Source of the DNA: Euryarchaeota archaeon TMED132
GTDB lineage: Archaea > Thermoplasmatota > Poseidoniia > Poseidoniales > Poseidoniaceae
NCBI GenBank assembly: GCA_002172355.2
Contig: NHGH02000023.1
Span: forward strand, 40,836-51,960
Length of the DNA: 11,125 nucleotides
Direction: 5' to 3'
The notes under the pieces are model-generated. The model was not told the DNA's origin. It did no database searches and saw only the letters and a program-made list of their open reading frames with translations. Position numbers and translations under genes: made by a program. Positions within the stretch are counted from its first letter, which is position 1; each line of letters opens with the position of its first letter. Positions 1 through 6,429 of this stretch are shown one piece after another.

Positions 1-735
1 GGCAATCGTTGTTAGAGTTACGCCGATAGATGTGGTATTCAATTCACTGAATGTATCTATCACATTGCCTGAAAGTTTGTATCCAAGAACGAATAAAACA
101 ATTCCAGGTATACCAAAAAGAAGGAGTGGGTGCCTTGTTTCTAACATCCAATAGAATAATTGAGCAAATCTCGAAGCGGTTGCTAGTGATTCTCTCTGAG
201 GTAATCTAATTGCTTTTTGATTTGGAGTTACTCGAACTTTTAGGTTTGCATCGAAATCGATGGCGTTGGATAATGGAGATGTTTTTGATAACTCGTCTAA
301 ACCTTTGTTGGATAAAACCATATGTGAAAAATCTATAGAATCTATTACTAGTTCATTGGCATCCCTTGAATCATGGCTTTCTTCATTAGTGAATGCAATG
401 TATATGTCCCAAGATTCTCTAATCCTATTCTCGATTATCGGGAAATCGCTTAACTTCCAATCACTGGTTATCATTAGAACTAAATTTGTCAATTCTAAAT
501 CTAAATTAGAATCTAAGATATATTTTGATACGTCTTTACACCCAAGTTCTGAATTATAATGAAATACCCGACAATCAAATTCTTCAGCCAATTCAACAGT
601 CATATCATTAGAACCTAAGTCAAAAAATACTACTTCTTGAGATATCTCTCTAGCTCTAACGATAAGAGAAATAATCCTCAACTCGAGGTCTCGGCCGAGT
701 AAAATAATCCTCGAACCTTTATTCTGCATAGACAT
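1..735 (-). CDS. Degenerate GT2-like membrane protein (partial, C-terminus off the left edge)
   Basis: The minus frame is open from an ATG at 735 to the window edge, giving 245 residues without a stop. Residues 8-115 follow the layout of a family 2 glycosyltransferase, but the motifs are eroded. The usual N-terminal P-A-x-N-E-E stretch reads GRDLEL (14-19), the D-D-G-S-T-D nucleotide site reads DLGSND (39-44), and the metal-binding D-x-D region reads TSDWKL (90-95). Residues about 202-220 form a membrane helix with the pattern RHPLLLFGIPGIVLFVLG, which in my recollection is typical of the C-terminal membrane part of archaeal dolichol-phosphate-sugar synthase-like proteins. A second hydrophobic stretch starts near 236 and leaves the window. 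It sits head-to-head with an intact GT2 gene. I infer a catalytically impaired GT2 paralogue, perhaps a partner or scaffold in surface glycosylation. A second in-frame ATG lies at 729. No clear ribosome binding site is visible. Confidence 0.75.
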   Translation of the reverse strand, partial: MSMQNKGSRIILLGRDLELRIISLIVRAREISQEVVFFDLGSNDMTVELAEEFDCRVFHYNSELGCKDVSKYILDSNLDLELTNLVLMITSDWKLSDFPIIENRIRESWDIYIAFTNEESHDSRDANELVIDSIDFSHMVLSNKGLDELSKTSPLSNAIDFDANLKVRVTPNQKAIRLPQRESLATASRFAQLFYWMLETRHPLLLFGIPGIVLFVLGYKLSGNVIDTFSELNTTSIGVTLTTIA

Positions 736-798
736 GTCACAGGGTTTTGCCTTTCAAACCTATGATGAAAAATTACTAATTACATCCAATATGAAAGT

Positions 799-808
799 AA
801 ATATATTT
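799..808 (+). promoter_or_regulatory. Putative TATA box of the GT2-parvulin operon
   Basis: AAATATATTT is a perfect 10-base AT palindrome in the 89-base divergent gap. Its centre lies about 22 bases before the TTG at 825 and 46 before the GTG at 849. Archaeal transcription usually starts 25-27 bases after the TATA centre, here near 829-830. Being palindromic, it could also serve the divergent gene at 735. Confidence 0.4.
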
Positions 809-824
809 CTATCAAGTAGTTTAT

Positions 825-1787
825 TTGATATGCCTTAGTGGAAGGAATGTGTACCACAAATGGCGTGTTGGAGTTGTTATCCCCGCACGTAATGAAGAGG
901 ATTTCATCGGTAAGGTTTTGAGCAATATTCCCACTTTTGTCGATGATGTTGTTGTTGTTAATGATGGTTCGACAGATTCAACTGAAAAGGTCGCCTTGGA
1001 ATTTTCTAAAGAGGCATATAATCTGGAAATTGTCCAAAATAATGGTCAAGGTGTTGGTTCATCTATCGATAGAGGACATCGGAAATTATTGGACATATCC
1101 GAAAAACCATTCATCAGTGTCGTGATGGCGGGCGACGGTCAAATGGATCCAGATGATATGGAGGGCTTGATTCAACCAATAATTACTGGAAAAGCGGATC
1201 ACTGTAAAGGCGACCGATTTATTCATCCAAATAATGCTTCAAATATGCCTATTATCAGAAAAATCGCAAGTTTTATTCTAGCATTTTTCACAACACTTGC
1301 CGCTGGTCAAAGAATTTCGGACCCTCAATGTGGATATACTGCAACCAGTTACAGAATAATTGAATCGTGGAATTGGGATAAATCTTGGAAAGGTTATGGA
1401 TATCCTAATTATTGGTTAATTAATCTAGCTAAAATGTCATGGAGAATTACTCATGTACCAGTTAAATCAATTTATGGCTCAGAAACGTCGGGTATCAAGA
1501 ATACTTCTTTTTTCTTCACAGTAGGACTAATGATGGCTTTTCAACACCATCGTAGAGTATTTTCAAAGTTATTCTCAAAAGAAATTAACCCTCATATTAT
1601 TTTTTCATTCACCTCATATTTCATCGGATGGATTGCTATTTTACCTTGGACTAGTACTGATTTAGAACGCACATTAGTCGAACGAGGAATACCAATTTAT
1701 CTCATGGTATTAGTTTCATGGACAGCTGCTCATATCTTTGACCGTCTTTCTGTAAATGTATCAAAGGAGTTGAAGCACAATGCGTAG
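825..1787 (+). CDS. Family 2 glycosyltransferase, DPM/DPG-synthase-like, with two C-terminal membrane helices
   Basis: It likely transfers a sugar from a nucleotide donor to a polyprenyl (dolichyl) phosphate or other acceptor at the cytoplasmic membrane face, for protein or lipid glycosylation. The GT-A motifs are intact in a 320-residue reading: VVIPARNEE (17-25), the nucleotide site NDGSTD (46-51), the metal-binding GDGQMDP (103-109), KGDRF (128-132) and DPQCGY (166-171). Hydrophobic stretches at about 256-275 and 287-305 suggest two membrane helices. The first start is TTG at 825; GTG at 849 is an alternative that still precedes the fold. No ATG is available after the in-frame stop at 798. 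The next gene overlaps its end by 8 bases, so the two are probably co-transcribed. The exact sugar and acceptor cannot be read from the sequence. Confidence 0.9.
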   Translation: MICLSGRNVYHKWRVGVVIPARNEEDFIGKVLSNIPTFVDDVVVVNDGSTDSTEKVALEFSKEAYNLEIVQNNGQGVGSSIDRGHRKLLDISEKPFISVVMAGDGQMDPDDMEGLIQPIITGKADHCKGDRFIHPNNASNMPIIRKIASFILAFFTTLAAGQRISDPQCGYTATSYRIIESWNWDKSWKGYGYPNYWLINLAKMSWRITHVPVKSIYGSETSGIKNTSFFFTVGLMMAFQHHRRVFSKLFSKEINPHIIFSFTSYFIGWIAILPWTSTDLERTLVERGIPIYLMVLVSWTAAHIFDRLSVNVSKELKHNA

Positions 1788-2112
1788 AATGGATAAGAGA
1801 AATAATCCTCGAAAGGCACATGTTAGGCATATTTTAGTAGCAAATAAACCTGAAGCAAGAGATATCTTGGAACAAATTCAAAATTCAAAAAAACCACTCA
1901 AAGAATTCAAGAAGATGGCAAAGAGGTTTTCTAACTGTGCAAGTGGAAGTAAAAAAGGAGACTTAGGTGAGTTTGTGGAAGGTCAAATGGTATTAGATTT
2001 TGAAAAGGCAGTTTGGGCAACAGAACCAGAATCAGTCCCTACTAAATTCATAAAGACACAATTCGGATACCATATAATATGGGTGCACTCGAAAACTGAC
2101 AGTAGTCAATAA
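1780..2112 (+). CDS. Parvulin-type (Pin1-like) peptidyl-prolyl cis-trans isomerase
   Basis: This is a 110-residue, single-domain parvulin expected to catalyse cis-trans isomerisation of peptide bonds before proline. The PpiC/rotamase fold covers about residues 15-104. Active-site positions known from Pin1 are present: His17 in RHIL, Cys53 in FSNC, GDLG (60-63), the GQM-xxx-FE stretch (68-75) and His98 in YHII. The cysteine makes it Pin1-like rather than SurA/PrsA-like. There is no WW domain, signal peptide or membrane segment, only a short basic N-terminus, so it should act in the cytosol. The start at 1780 lies inside the 3' end of the GT2 gene. AAAGGAG at 1763-1769 sits 10 bases before it; a second ATG at 1789 is possible. 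Small archaeal parvulins of this kind are known from Thaumarchaeota. Confidence 0.92.
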   Translation: MRRMDKRNNPRKAHVRHILVANKPEARDILEQIQNSKKPLKEFKKMAKRFSNCASGSKKGDLGEFVEGQMVLDFEKAVWATEPESVPTKFIKTQFGYHIIWVHSKTDSSQ

Positions 2113-2113
2113 A

Positions 2114-2191
2114 TGGTGGGCGTACCAAGATTTGAACTTGGGTCCAAGCGTCCCAAACGCCCGAGTATAGGCCAAACTAACCCATACGCCC
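2114..2191 (-). tRNA. tRNA-Pro (anticodon UGG)
   Basis: The minus strand folds into a complete cloverleaf. The acceptor stem is GGGCGTA (2191-2185) paired with TACGCCC (2124-2118), with discriminator A at 2117 and an encoded CCA at 2116-2114. The D stem has three pairs plus a T13-T22 mismatch. The anticodon stem is GGGCG/CGCTT with two G-T pairs and a 7-base loop (2157-2151) carrying TGG at 2155-2153. The variable loop is 4 bases. The T arm is CCAAG-TTCAAAT-CTTGG. There is no intron. The CCA end lies one base from the stop codon of the convergent parvulin gene, and the 5' end is 35 bases downstream of the zinc-ribbon gene on the same strand. Confidence 0.96.
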
Positions 2192-2209
2192 GTAGTTCTT
2201 GGCCACAAC

Positions 2210-2223
2210 TTCATACCTATGAA
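2210..2223. promoter_or_regulatory. Inverted repeat in the tRNA-Pro promoter position
   Basis: TTCATA-CC-TATGAA is a 6+6 inverted repeat with a 2-base centre. The centre is about 25 bases upstream of the tRNA 5' end (2191), where a TATA box would be expected. The A/T content is modest, so a promoter role is only a guess. Confidence 0.3.
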
Positions 2224-2225
2224 CT

Positions 2226-2657
2226 TCACTCAAGAAATTGCCATATGCCGCTTTCAATTCTAATGACTAAACCTTGAGTCTCAACATGTTCCATAAAATC
2301 TACAACATCAATTTCTAGACCATTTTTTCTCAGTTTTTCAGCGATAATTTTTTGATAAATGATTCCTTTATTATCGCATGAATCTTTCACTACTCTCAAT
2401 CCTGCTGCAGGATTATACTCTTTACCAACTAAGGAAGAATCCTTGGAAAGTTTTGATTGAAGCAAAGCCCTCAGTTCTTCTGGAGTATTTGCCAAAACTA
2501 CTTTCATTCTCAAATCATTAGAATCAACCGCTTTGTCGACAACTTCGGAGTTGTCGCCAATCCTTTGTCCGCAGTGAGGGCATAAATGACCAGTACTTTT
2601 ACGACCATGACAAATTTTGCATGCTGGACATTTTAGAACCAACCATGACTCAGCCAT
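2226..2657 (-). CDS. Small zinc-ribbon protein of unknown function
   Basis: This 143-residue protein has an N-terminal zinc ribbon, Cys10-x2-Cys13 and Cys26-x2-Cys29 (CPAC and CPHC), with an extra Cys16. A charged linker follows, containing a short helix near NTPEELRALLQSKL (57-70). The C-terminal part (about 95-143), with alternating helices and a final strand GLVIRIESGIWQFLE, is compatible with a winged helix-turn-helix. I do not recognise the family. The layout suggests a nucleic-acid-binding or adaptor protein. The ATG at 2657 is the only start before the zinc ribbon. It lies 37 bases downstream of the PvlArgDC-like gene on the same strand, so co-transcription is possible, and the tRNA-Pro follows it. 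Confidence 0.75.
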   Translation of the reverse strand: MAESWLVLKCPACKICHGRKSTGHLCPHCGQRIGDNSEVVDKAVDSNDLRMKVVLANTPEELRALLQSKLSKDSSLVGKEYNPAAGLRVVKDSCDNKGIIYQKIIAEKLRKNGLEIDVVDFMEHVETQGLVIRIESGIWQFLE

Positions 2658-2694
2658 AGTTATCTGTTAATTCGAGAGTTTTTGAATAATGCCC

Positions 2695-3345
2695 TTACAA
2701 ACTAAAGTCAGAATTGCCACTATTTCTTCTGCCACCTGGCCTAAGTGCCGGAGCGGCTGGTGCTTTGACATCGACTCTTTTCTGCTGATTATCCAATGAA
2801 ACGGTCAAACCACCTCTGATAGGTCCTGATGAAGTCTTACCTCCAAATGAAAGTGAATTCGGCAGAATTAGAGCAGCCATTGCAACTCCATGATGTTCTG
2901 CACCAGCAGTCACTTCATCGACCGCTACATCGAAAGAAATTACTTCCAGGTCCCTGCTTGCTAATCTTCTTTGCAAATTTCTCCTCAAGAGAAGTGATGT
3001 TTCTTCATAGTCTAATTCAGTGGAAATTGTAGCAACTACTGCACATTCATCTCCTTCAGGAGTGACACATGAAGCCCATGCAACTCCTGCACAAGCACTC
3101 CCCCCGTTGTAGGAGTATGATGTTGCAATGTGACATTCAACCAAAGAACCCAAAGGCAAAGCCCGTGGTGGAGTTGCTTCGAAATTCAAAGGCAGCATTG
3201 CACCTTTGACTTCAATTAATCGTGTATCTCCAAGACCCATTTCGACCAAACCTTGGTCGTATGCATCTTCAGCATTTTCGCCCCATGGCGCTACAGCTGT
3301 CATCAACCAACCTTGGCATGTCTTACGCACTCGACCCGGCTTCAT
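2695..3345 (-). CDS. Pyruvoyl-dependent arginine decarboxylase homologue lacking the cleavage serine (probable pseudoenzyme)
   Basis: The fold matches the PvlArgDC family: an early strand with Gly, a helix like NAEDAYDQGLVEMGLGDTRLI, the LPLGSLVE stretch aligning to the family LP-x-G-A-L-V-P, and a C-terminal EHHGVAMAALIL region. In active enzymes an S-S-I-x-P-P motif is cut between the two serines and the second becomes the pyruvoyl group. Here the site reads EVKGAMLP, with Lys and Gly in place of both serines. The conserved catalytic Glu after the central strands also appears replaced (VVATIST). A low-complexity Pro/Gly/Arg tail of about 45 residues follows the fold. I infer loss of decarboxylase activity and a retained trimeric or regulatory role. 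The start at 3345 (MKPGRV) is chosen because upstream ATGs (3372, 3381, 3387) add a hydrophobic stretch without homology and leave only 8 bases to the divergent gene. Confidence 0.75.
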   Translation of the reverse strand: MKPGRVRKTCQGWLMTAVAPWGENAEDAYDQGLVEMGLGDTRLIEVKGAMLPLNFEATPPRALPLGSLVECHIATSYSYNGGSACAGVAWASCVTPEGDECAVVATISTELDYEETSLLLRRNLQRRLASRDLEVISFDVAVDEVTAGAEHHGVAMAALILPNSLSFGGKTSSGPIRGGLTVSLDNQQKRVDVKAPAAPALRPGGRRNSGNSDFSL

Positions 3346-3366
3346 ATTACAAGACAAGCGCAAGAG

Positions 3367-3376
3367 GTTCATGAAC
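3367..3376. promoter_or_regulatory. Perfect palindrome midway between divergent starts
   Basis: GTTCATGAAC is a perfect 10-base palindrome. Its centre is about 26 bases from the minus start at 3345 and about 25 from the plus start at 3396, where a TATA or operator element would sit for both genes. There is no AT-rich TATA box here, so its role is uncertain. Confidence 0.25.
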
Positions 3377-3395
3377 AACATGGTCATCCCAATGT

Positions 3396-3701
3396 ATGGT
3401 CGCAGGTTATCGTGGAGTGATTTTAGCGGCGGCCGCTGGGCTTATTCTAACTTCAATAATGCTAGCCAGTATTGATGAAAATACTTCCAGCATATTGATT
3501 TTCACAACCATTTTATCCTCTGCAATAGTCATTCTTTACTGGAAACTATTCAACTCGGATGAAAAAAGCGGTAATTTAGATTCGGCATCACCAATAAAGA
3601 CCAAAAAAAGTTCAGGAAAAACATCATTTGATTCTGTTAAATCGCTAAAAAGCGAAGTTCCCGACCCTCTAGATGAGGATATTGACATTCCACTAATGTG
3701 A
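3396..3701 (+). CDS. Small two-helix membrane protein, unknown function
   Basis: This 101-residue protein has two hydrophobic helices at about 6-25 (GVILAAAAGLILTSIMLASI) and 32-50. A polar Ser/Lys-rich tail (53-87) and an acidic end (DPLDEDIDIPLM) follow. The short negatively charged loop between the helices and the basic tail suggest a hairpin with both ends cytoplasmic. I do not recognise a family. It fills a gap between a divergent gene and fttA with no spare DNA: its TGA ends at 3701 and the fttA stop begins at 3702. No clear ribosome binding site is seen. Hydrophobic patterning and fit to neighbouring borders support it as real; it could be lineage-specific. Confidence 0.6.
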   Translation: MVAGYRGVILAAAAGLILTSIMLASIDENTSSILIFTTILSSAIVILYWKLFNSDEKSGNLDSASPIKTKKSSGKTSFDSVKSLKSEVPDPLDEDIDIPLM

Positions 3702-5606
3702 TCAAAGTAATCTAACAGTTTCAAGATTCTTTGGAGCATAGGTACGACACTTGTATCTCTCTCTAAGAGTATGACCGAGTTCATTACACTTGTGATAATC
3801 ACCGTGATGACAAATTATATTCTTAGGTTTTGGATGTAATTGGTCAACAAATTCTAGCAGTTGCCTTCTATCAGAGTGTCCTGAAAAACCATCGATTGTA
3901 ACCATTTCACAACCGACCTTGACTATCTCGGTTTTGCCATTAATAATCATAGGTACTTCTCCAAATCCTTTTTGCAGTCTTCTTCCAAGTGTACCTTCAG
4001 CCTGATATCCTACAAAACAAAGAGAGTTTCGTTCTTCATGAGCCCAGTTCTTGAAATATTCCATAACTGGACCACCGTTCAACATTCCTGATGTTGCAAG
4101 AACAATACAAGGAGATGTATCCATGATAATACTTTCACGAAGTTCTCGACCTTTTACTGGCCTAAACCATTCGCTTGTGAATGGGTTTTCTCCATCGTCT
4201 TGAAGCAATGATTTTCTAAGACTACTAGTGAGGTAATCAGGGTGGGATGAGTGAATTGCTGTTGCTTCTTGAATCATACCGTCAAGCCAAACCGGTACAG
4301 GCTTAACTGTACCAGACCTAAATAATTCATCGATAGCAATCATAACTTCTTGACTTCGACCTACTGCGAAAACTGGACAAATCATTTTACCGCCTCTTTG
4401 GATTGTTCTTGTGACGATATCTTGTAATTCTTGATTTGCTTCTTGCCTGGATGGTTGATAATCTCCTGATGCGCCATAGGTTGATTCAATGACCAATGTC
4501 TCAACCTTAGGGAATCTTGTATTTGCGGCGTCGAATAACCATGATTTCTCATACTTTTGGTCACCACTAAATACAATGTTGTGCTTTCCTTCACCGATGT
4601 GCAAATGTACTGCTGAAGAACCAAGAATATGGCCTGCATTAGAGAATGTTAACTTTACGTCTGGAGAAATGTCTGTAGTTTCTCCCCAGTCAACATCTAC
4701 TACGTGCTTCATACATGTACGAATATCTTCCATATCATATGGAGGGCTTCTACCTTCTGCTCCGCTAACCTTGATGTAGTCAGATTGAAGAAGAAGCATC
4801 AAATCACGAGTTGGTGGAGTACAATATACAGGTCCACGGTATCCATACTTGAATAAAACAGGTAACATTCCAGCATGGTCTAGGTGTGAATGAGTCAAAA
4901 CTACAGCATCGAGTTTTTCCAAAGGAAGTGCTTCAGGGGCAGTAAAGAAAGGCATTGGATCTGTATCAGAAGCAATGTTGACGCCAACATCAATCATAAT
5001 TCGTGATTCATTTGTGGTCACAAAGTGACAAGCCCTTCCAACTTCACGGTATGAGCCTAATGCGGTTACTCTAGCCCATGAACTACCTGGACGGGTTGGT
5101 CTATGCATATTCAATCCGAAATCTTTCAATAATTTACGACGCTCATCCGCATTTGCACTTCGATAGCCTCTGATATCGTGAACTGTTTTTGAGAAAATTG
5201 GTGGCGTCCTTTCAACAATAGGTATCCAACCGGTTTTTTCTCTAATCTCGCCAACTATGGCACCTCTACGTCCAACTGCATCACCAGGCTTTTGACACTG
5301 GATTATTACCTCGCTAAAACAACCATCGAAATAGATTTGAGTCAATTCTGCTGTTTCAGGTATTAGAGACTCAATTATAACTTTAGCTTCGAGTTCTGGT
5401 TTAACAATAGATTTATCTGGTCGAATCTTTATCTTTCTGCGAACTTTCTTGGCGATTTTTCCAACTAGTCCATCCCCACCACCGAACTTCTGGGGTTCGG
5501 TTGTAACAATTGCAATGTTTCCTGCTTCCAACTCAACTGAATATTCAATCGACTTAGGCACAATCTTAGATATCTCATCTTTTACTTCTTTAAATGTAAG
5601 GCGCAT
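3702..5606 (-). CDS. fttA: FttA / aCPSF1: KH-domain beta-CASP ribonuclease, archaeal transcription termination factor
   Basis: The archaeal CPSF73 homologue cleaves nascent RNA at U-rich 3' ends and ends transcription together with RNA polymerase and Spt4/5. The 634-residue length is usual for the family. Residues about 1-145 hold the two KH domains; the second contains the GDAVGRRGAIVGEIREKTGW region. The metallo-beta-lactamase core follows with HSHLDH (239-244), GHILGSS (325-331) and SGD (347-349). ESTYG (374-378) opens the beta-CASP domain, with GFSGHSDR (573-580) and HHGD (600-603) near the C-terminus. All zinc ligands look intact. The ATG at 5606 (MRLTFKEVKDEI) is chosen. The frame runs 26 residues further upstream to 5684, overlapping the psmB stop, but that stretch is not like the family. 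AGAGG lies 7 bases before 5606. It is 74 bases downstream of psmB, probably in one operon. Confidence 0.97.
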   Translation of the reverse strand: MRLTFKEVKDEISKIVPKSIEYSVELEAGNIAIVTTEPQKFGGGDGLVGKIAKKVRRKIKIRPDKSIVKPELEAKVIIESLIPETAELTQIYFDGCFSEVIIQCQKPGDAVGRRGAIVGEIREKTGWIPIVERTPPIFSKTVHDIRGYRSANADERRKLLKDFGLNMHRPTRPGSSWARVTALGSYREVGRACHFVTTNESRIMIDVGVNIASDTDPMPFFTAPEALPLEKLDAVVLTHSHLDHAGMLPVLFKYGYRGPVYCTPPTRDLMLLLQSDYIKVSGAEGRSPPYDMEDIRTCMKHVVDVDWGETTDISPDVKLTFSNAGHILGSSAVHLHIGEGKHNIVFSGDQKYEKSWLFDAANTRFPKVETLVIESTYGASGDYQPSRQEANQELQDIVTRTIQRGGKMICPVFAVGRSQEVMIAIDELFRSGTVKPVPVWLDGMIQEATAIHSSHPDYLTSSLRKSLLQDDGENPFTSEWFRPVKGRELRESIIMDTSPCIVLATSGMLNGGPVMEYFKNWAHEERNSLCFVGYQAEGTLGRRLQKGFGEVPMIINGKTEIVKVGCEMVTIDGFSGHSDRRQLLEFVDQLHPKPKNIICHHGDYHKCNELGHTLRERYKCRTYAPKNLETVRLL

Positions 5607-5680
5607 AATAAAACCTCTAGTCCACAACTCATTCAACAGTGTGTACTTGACACAATGCAGCGAACTGCGGGAAAGTAAAT

Positions 5681-6301
5681 TCAAGAAAGTAATTTCTTAA
5701 TTTGGTCTTGGGAGACTTGCACATAACCGTCTTTAGCAGTGATTACAGCCAAATCCATTCCGTTACCTGAGGCTGCATCACGCTGCCCCGATGCGTGAAG
5801 GGAGCGTGCCGCGAGTTTCAATGCTTCGGTCTCGGTCATGTTATCCTTAAATCCATCTTCAAGGACACCATACATGTAAGGAGAACCTGAACCTGTAGCA
5901 CAATATTTGTCAGGAATTGAACCTCCGGCTGAATCTATTGAGTACACGTGGCCGCCATCTGGGTCAACCCCTACAATAAGCAATTGAACCCAATGTGGTC
6001 TTCCAGAAAGAATATTTGCGGTTAATGTCGCTGCACCCTTAACAGTCATAGGTTGCTGCCTTCTTAGTTCAAAAAGAGCAACTTCAGCACAAAGTGTACG
6101 AGACAGAGATTGGGCATGTCCAACTAATCCTGCGGTAGTCAATGCTAAGTTTTCTCCGATTTTGAATAGTTTTTGAACGCTTTTATTAGCGATGAAATGA
6201 CCCATAGTTGCCCTATGGTCAGCTCCAACCACTACTCCACCTTTGAAAGTAATACCTATCGTACTTGTTCCAGTCTTGACAACATTTGCTTCTGCATTCA
6301 T
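5681..6301 (-). CDS. psmB: Proteasome beta subunit (20S core, catalytic)
   Basis: This is the N-terminal-nucleophile threonine protease of the archaeal 20S proteasome, acting as two seven-membered rings inside alpha rings in the cytosol. With the start used here the propeptide is 11 residues (MNAEANVVKTG), and cleavage after Gly exposes Thr1 of TSTIGI. Counting from Thr1, Asp17 (in GADHRAT) and Lys33 (in NKSVQKLFK) are at the expected places, Ser129 lies in GSGSPYMYG, and the RDAASGNG motif is present, so it should be active. The start at 6301 (or the adjacent ATG at 6304) follows GAGGAGAT at 6312-6305, with GGAG 5 bases from 6301. The frame stays open to another ATG at 6403 with its own strong ribosome binding site, which would give a 45-residue propeptide. 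Adjacent fttA is a neighbour in other archaea too. Confidence 0.96.
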   Translation of the reverse strand: MNAEANVVKTGTSTIGITFKGGVVVGADHRATMGHFIANKSVQKLFKIGENLALTTAGLVGHAQSLSRTLCAEVALFELRRQQPMTVKGAATLTANILSGRPHWVQLLIVGVDPDGGHVYSIDSAGGSIPDKYCATGSGSPYMYGVLEDGFKDNMTETEALKLAARSLHASGQRDAASGNGMDLAVITAKDGYVQVSQDQIKKLLS

Positions 6302-6304
6302 CAT

Positions 6305-6312
6305 ATCTCCTC
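6305..6312 (-). promoter_or_regulatory. Ribosome binding site for the short psmB form
   Basis: GAGGAGAT on the minus strand contains GGAG ending 5 bases before the ATG at 6301. It supports the short propeptide, but it also encodes Arg-Gly-Asp in the longer reading, so it could be coincidental. Confidence 0.45.
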
Positions 6313-6400
6313 GCTGTAATCGACACCTATTGAACATTGGTGCGATTTCCCCTATCCGTGATTGTATTTCAACCCCACGAAATGGCGACAGTACTATGGT

Positions 6401-6409
6401 CATAAAAAT
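6401..6409 (+). promoter_or_regulatory. Putative TATA box of the sepF-zpr1 operon
   Basis: CATAAAAAT is centred about 25 bases before the ATG at 6430, the spacing expected for a leaderless archaeal transcript. It overlaps a ribosome-binding-like sequence read on the other strand (6408-6415). Confidence 0.45.
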
Positions 6410-6415
6410 CACCTC
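6408..6415 (-). promoter_or_regulatory. Strong Shine-Dalgarno-like site before an upstream psmB ATG
   Basis: GAGGTGAT on the minus strand matches the complement of the conserved 16S rRNA 3' end and lies 4 bases before the ATG at 6403, which is in frame with psmB. It argues for an alternative long propeptide form. Confidence 0.4.
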
Positions 6416-6429
6416 TTACAGTCGATTTG

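Noticed and set aside
260..559. Plus-strand reading frame of 99 codons
   Set aside because: It lies entirely inside the minus-strand GT2-like gene, has a Ser-rich composition and no recognisable feature; it is a shadow frame.
2032..2229. Minus-strand frame of 65 codons across tRNA-Pro
   Set aside because: It runs through the complete tRNA and into the parvulin gene; the tRNA explains the sequence.
2695..3345. Active pyruvoyl-dependent arginine decarboxylase
   Set aside because: Both cleavage-site serines are missing (Lys-Gly instead), so the active-enzyme name is not supported.
3206..3475. Plus-strand frame of 89 codons
   Set aside because: It overlaps the start of the PvlArgDC-like gene and the small membrane protein in a different frame, with no domain.
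3536..3802. Minus-strand frame of 88 codons
   Set aside because: It is antisense to the small membrane protein tail and out of frame with the end of fttA; both real genes explain it.
5607..5684. 26-residue N-terminal extension of FttA
   Set aside because: It overlaps the psmB stop, has no family similarity, and the ATG at 5606 gives the normal length and N-terminus.
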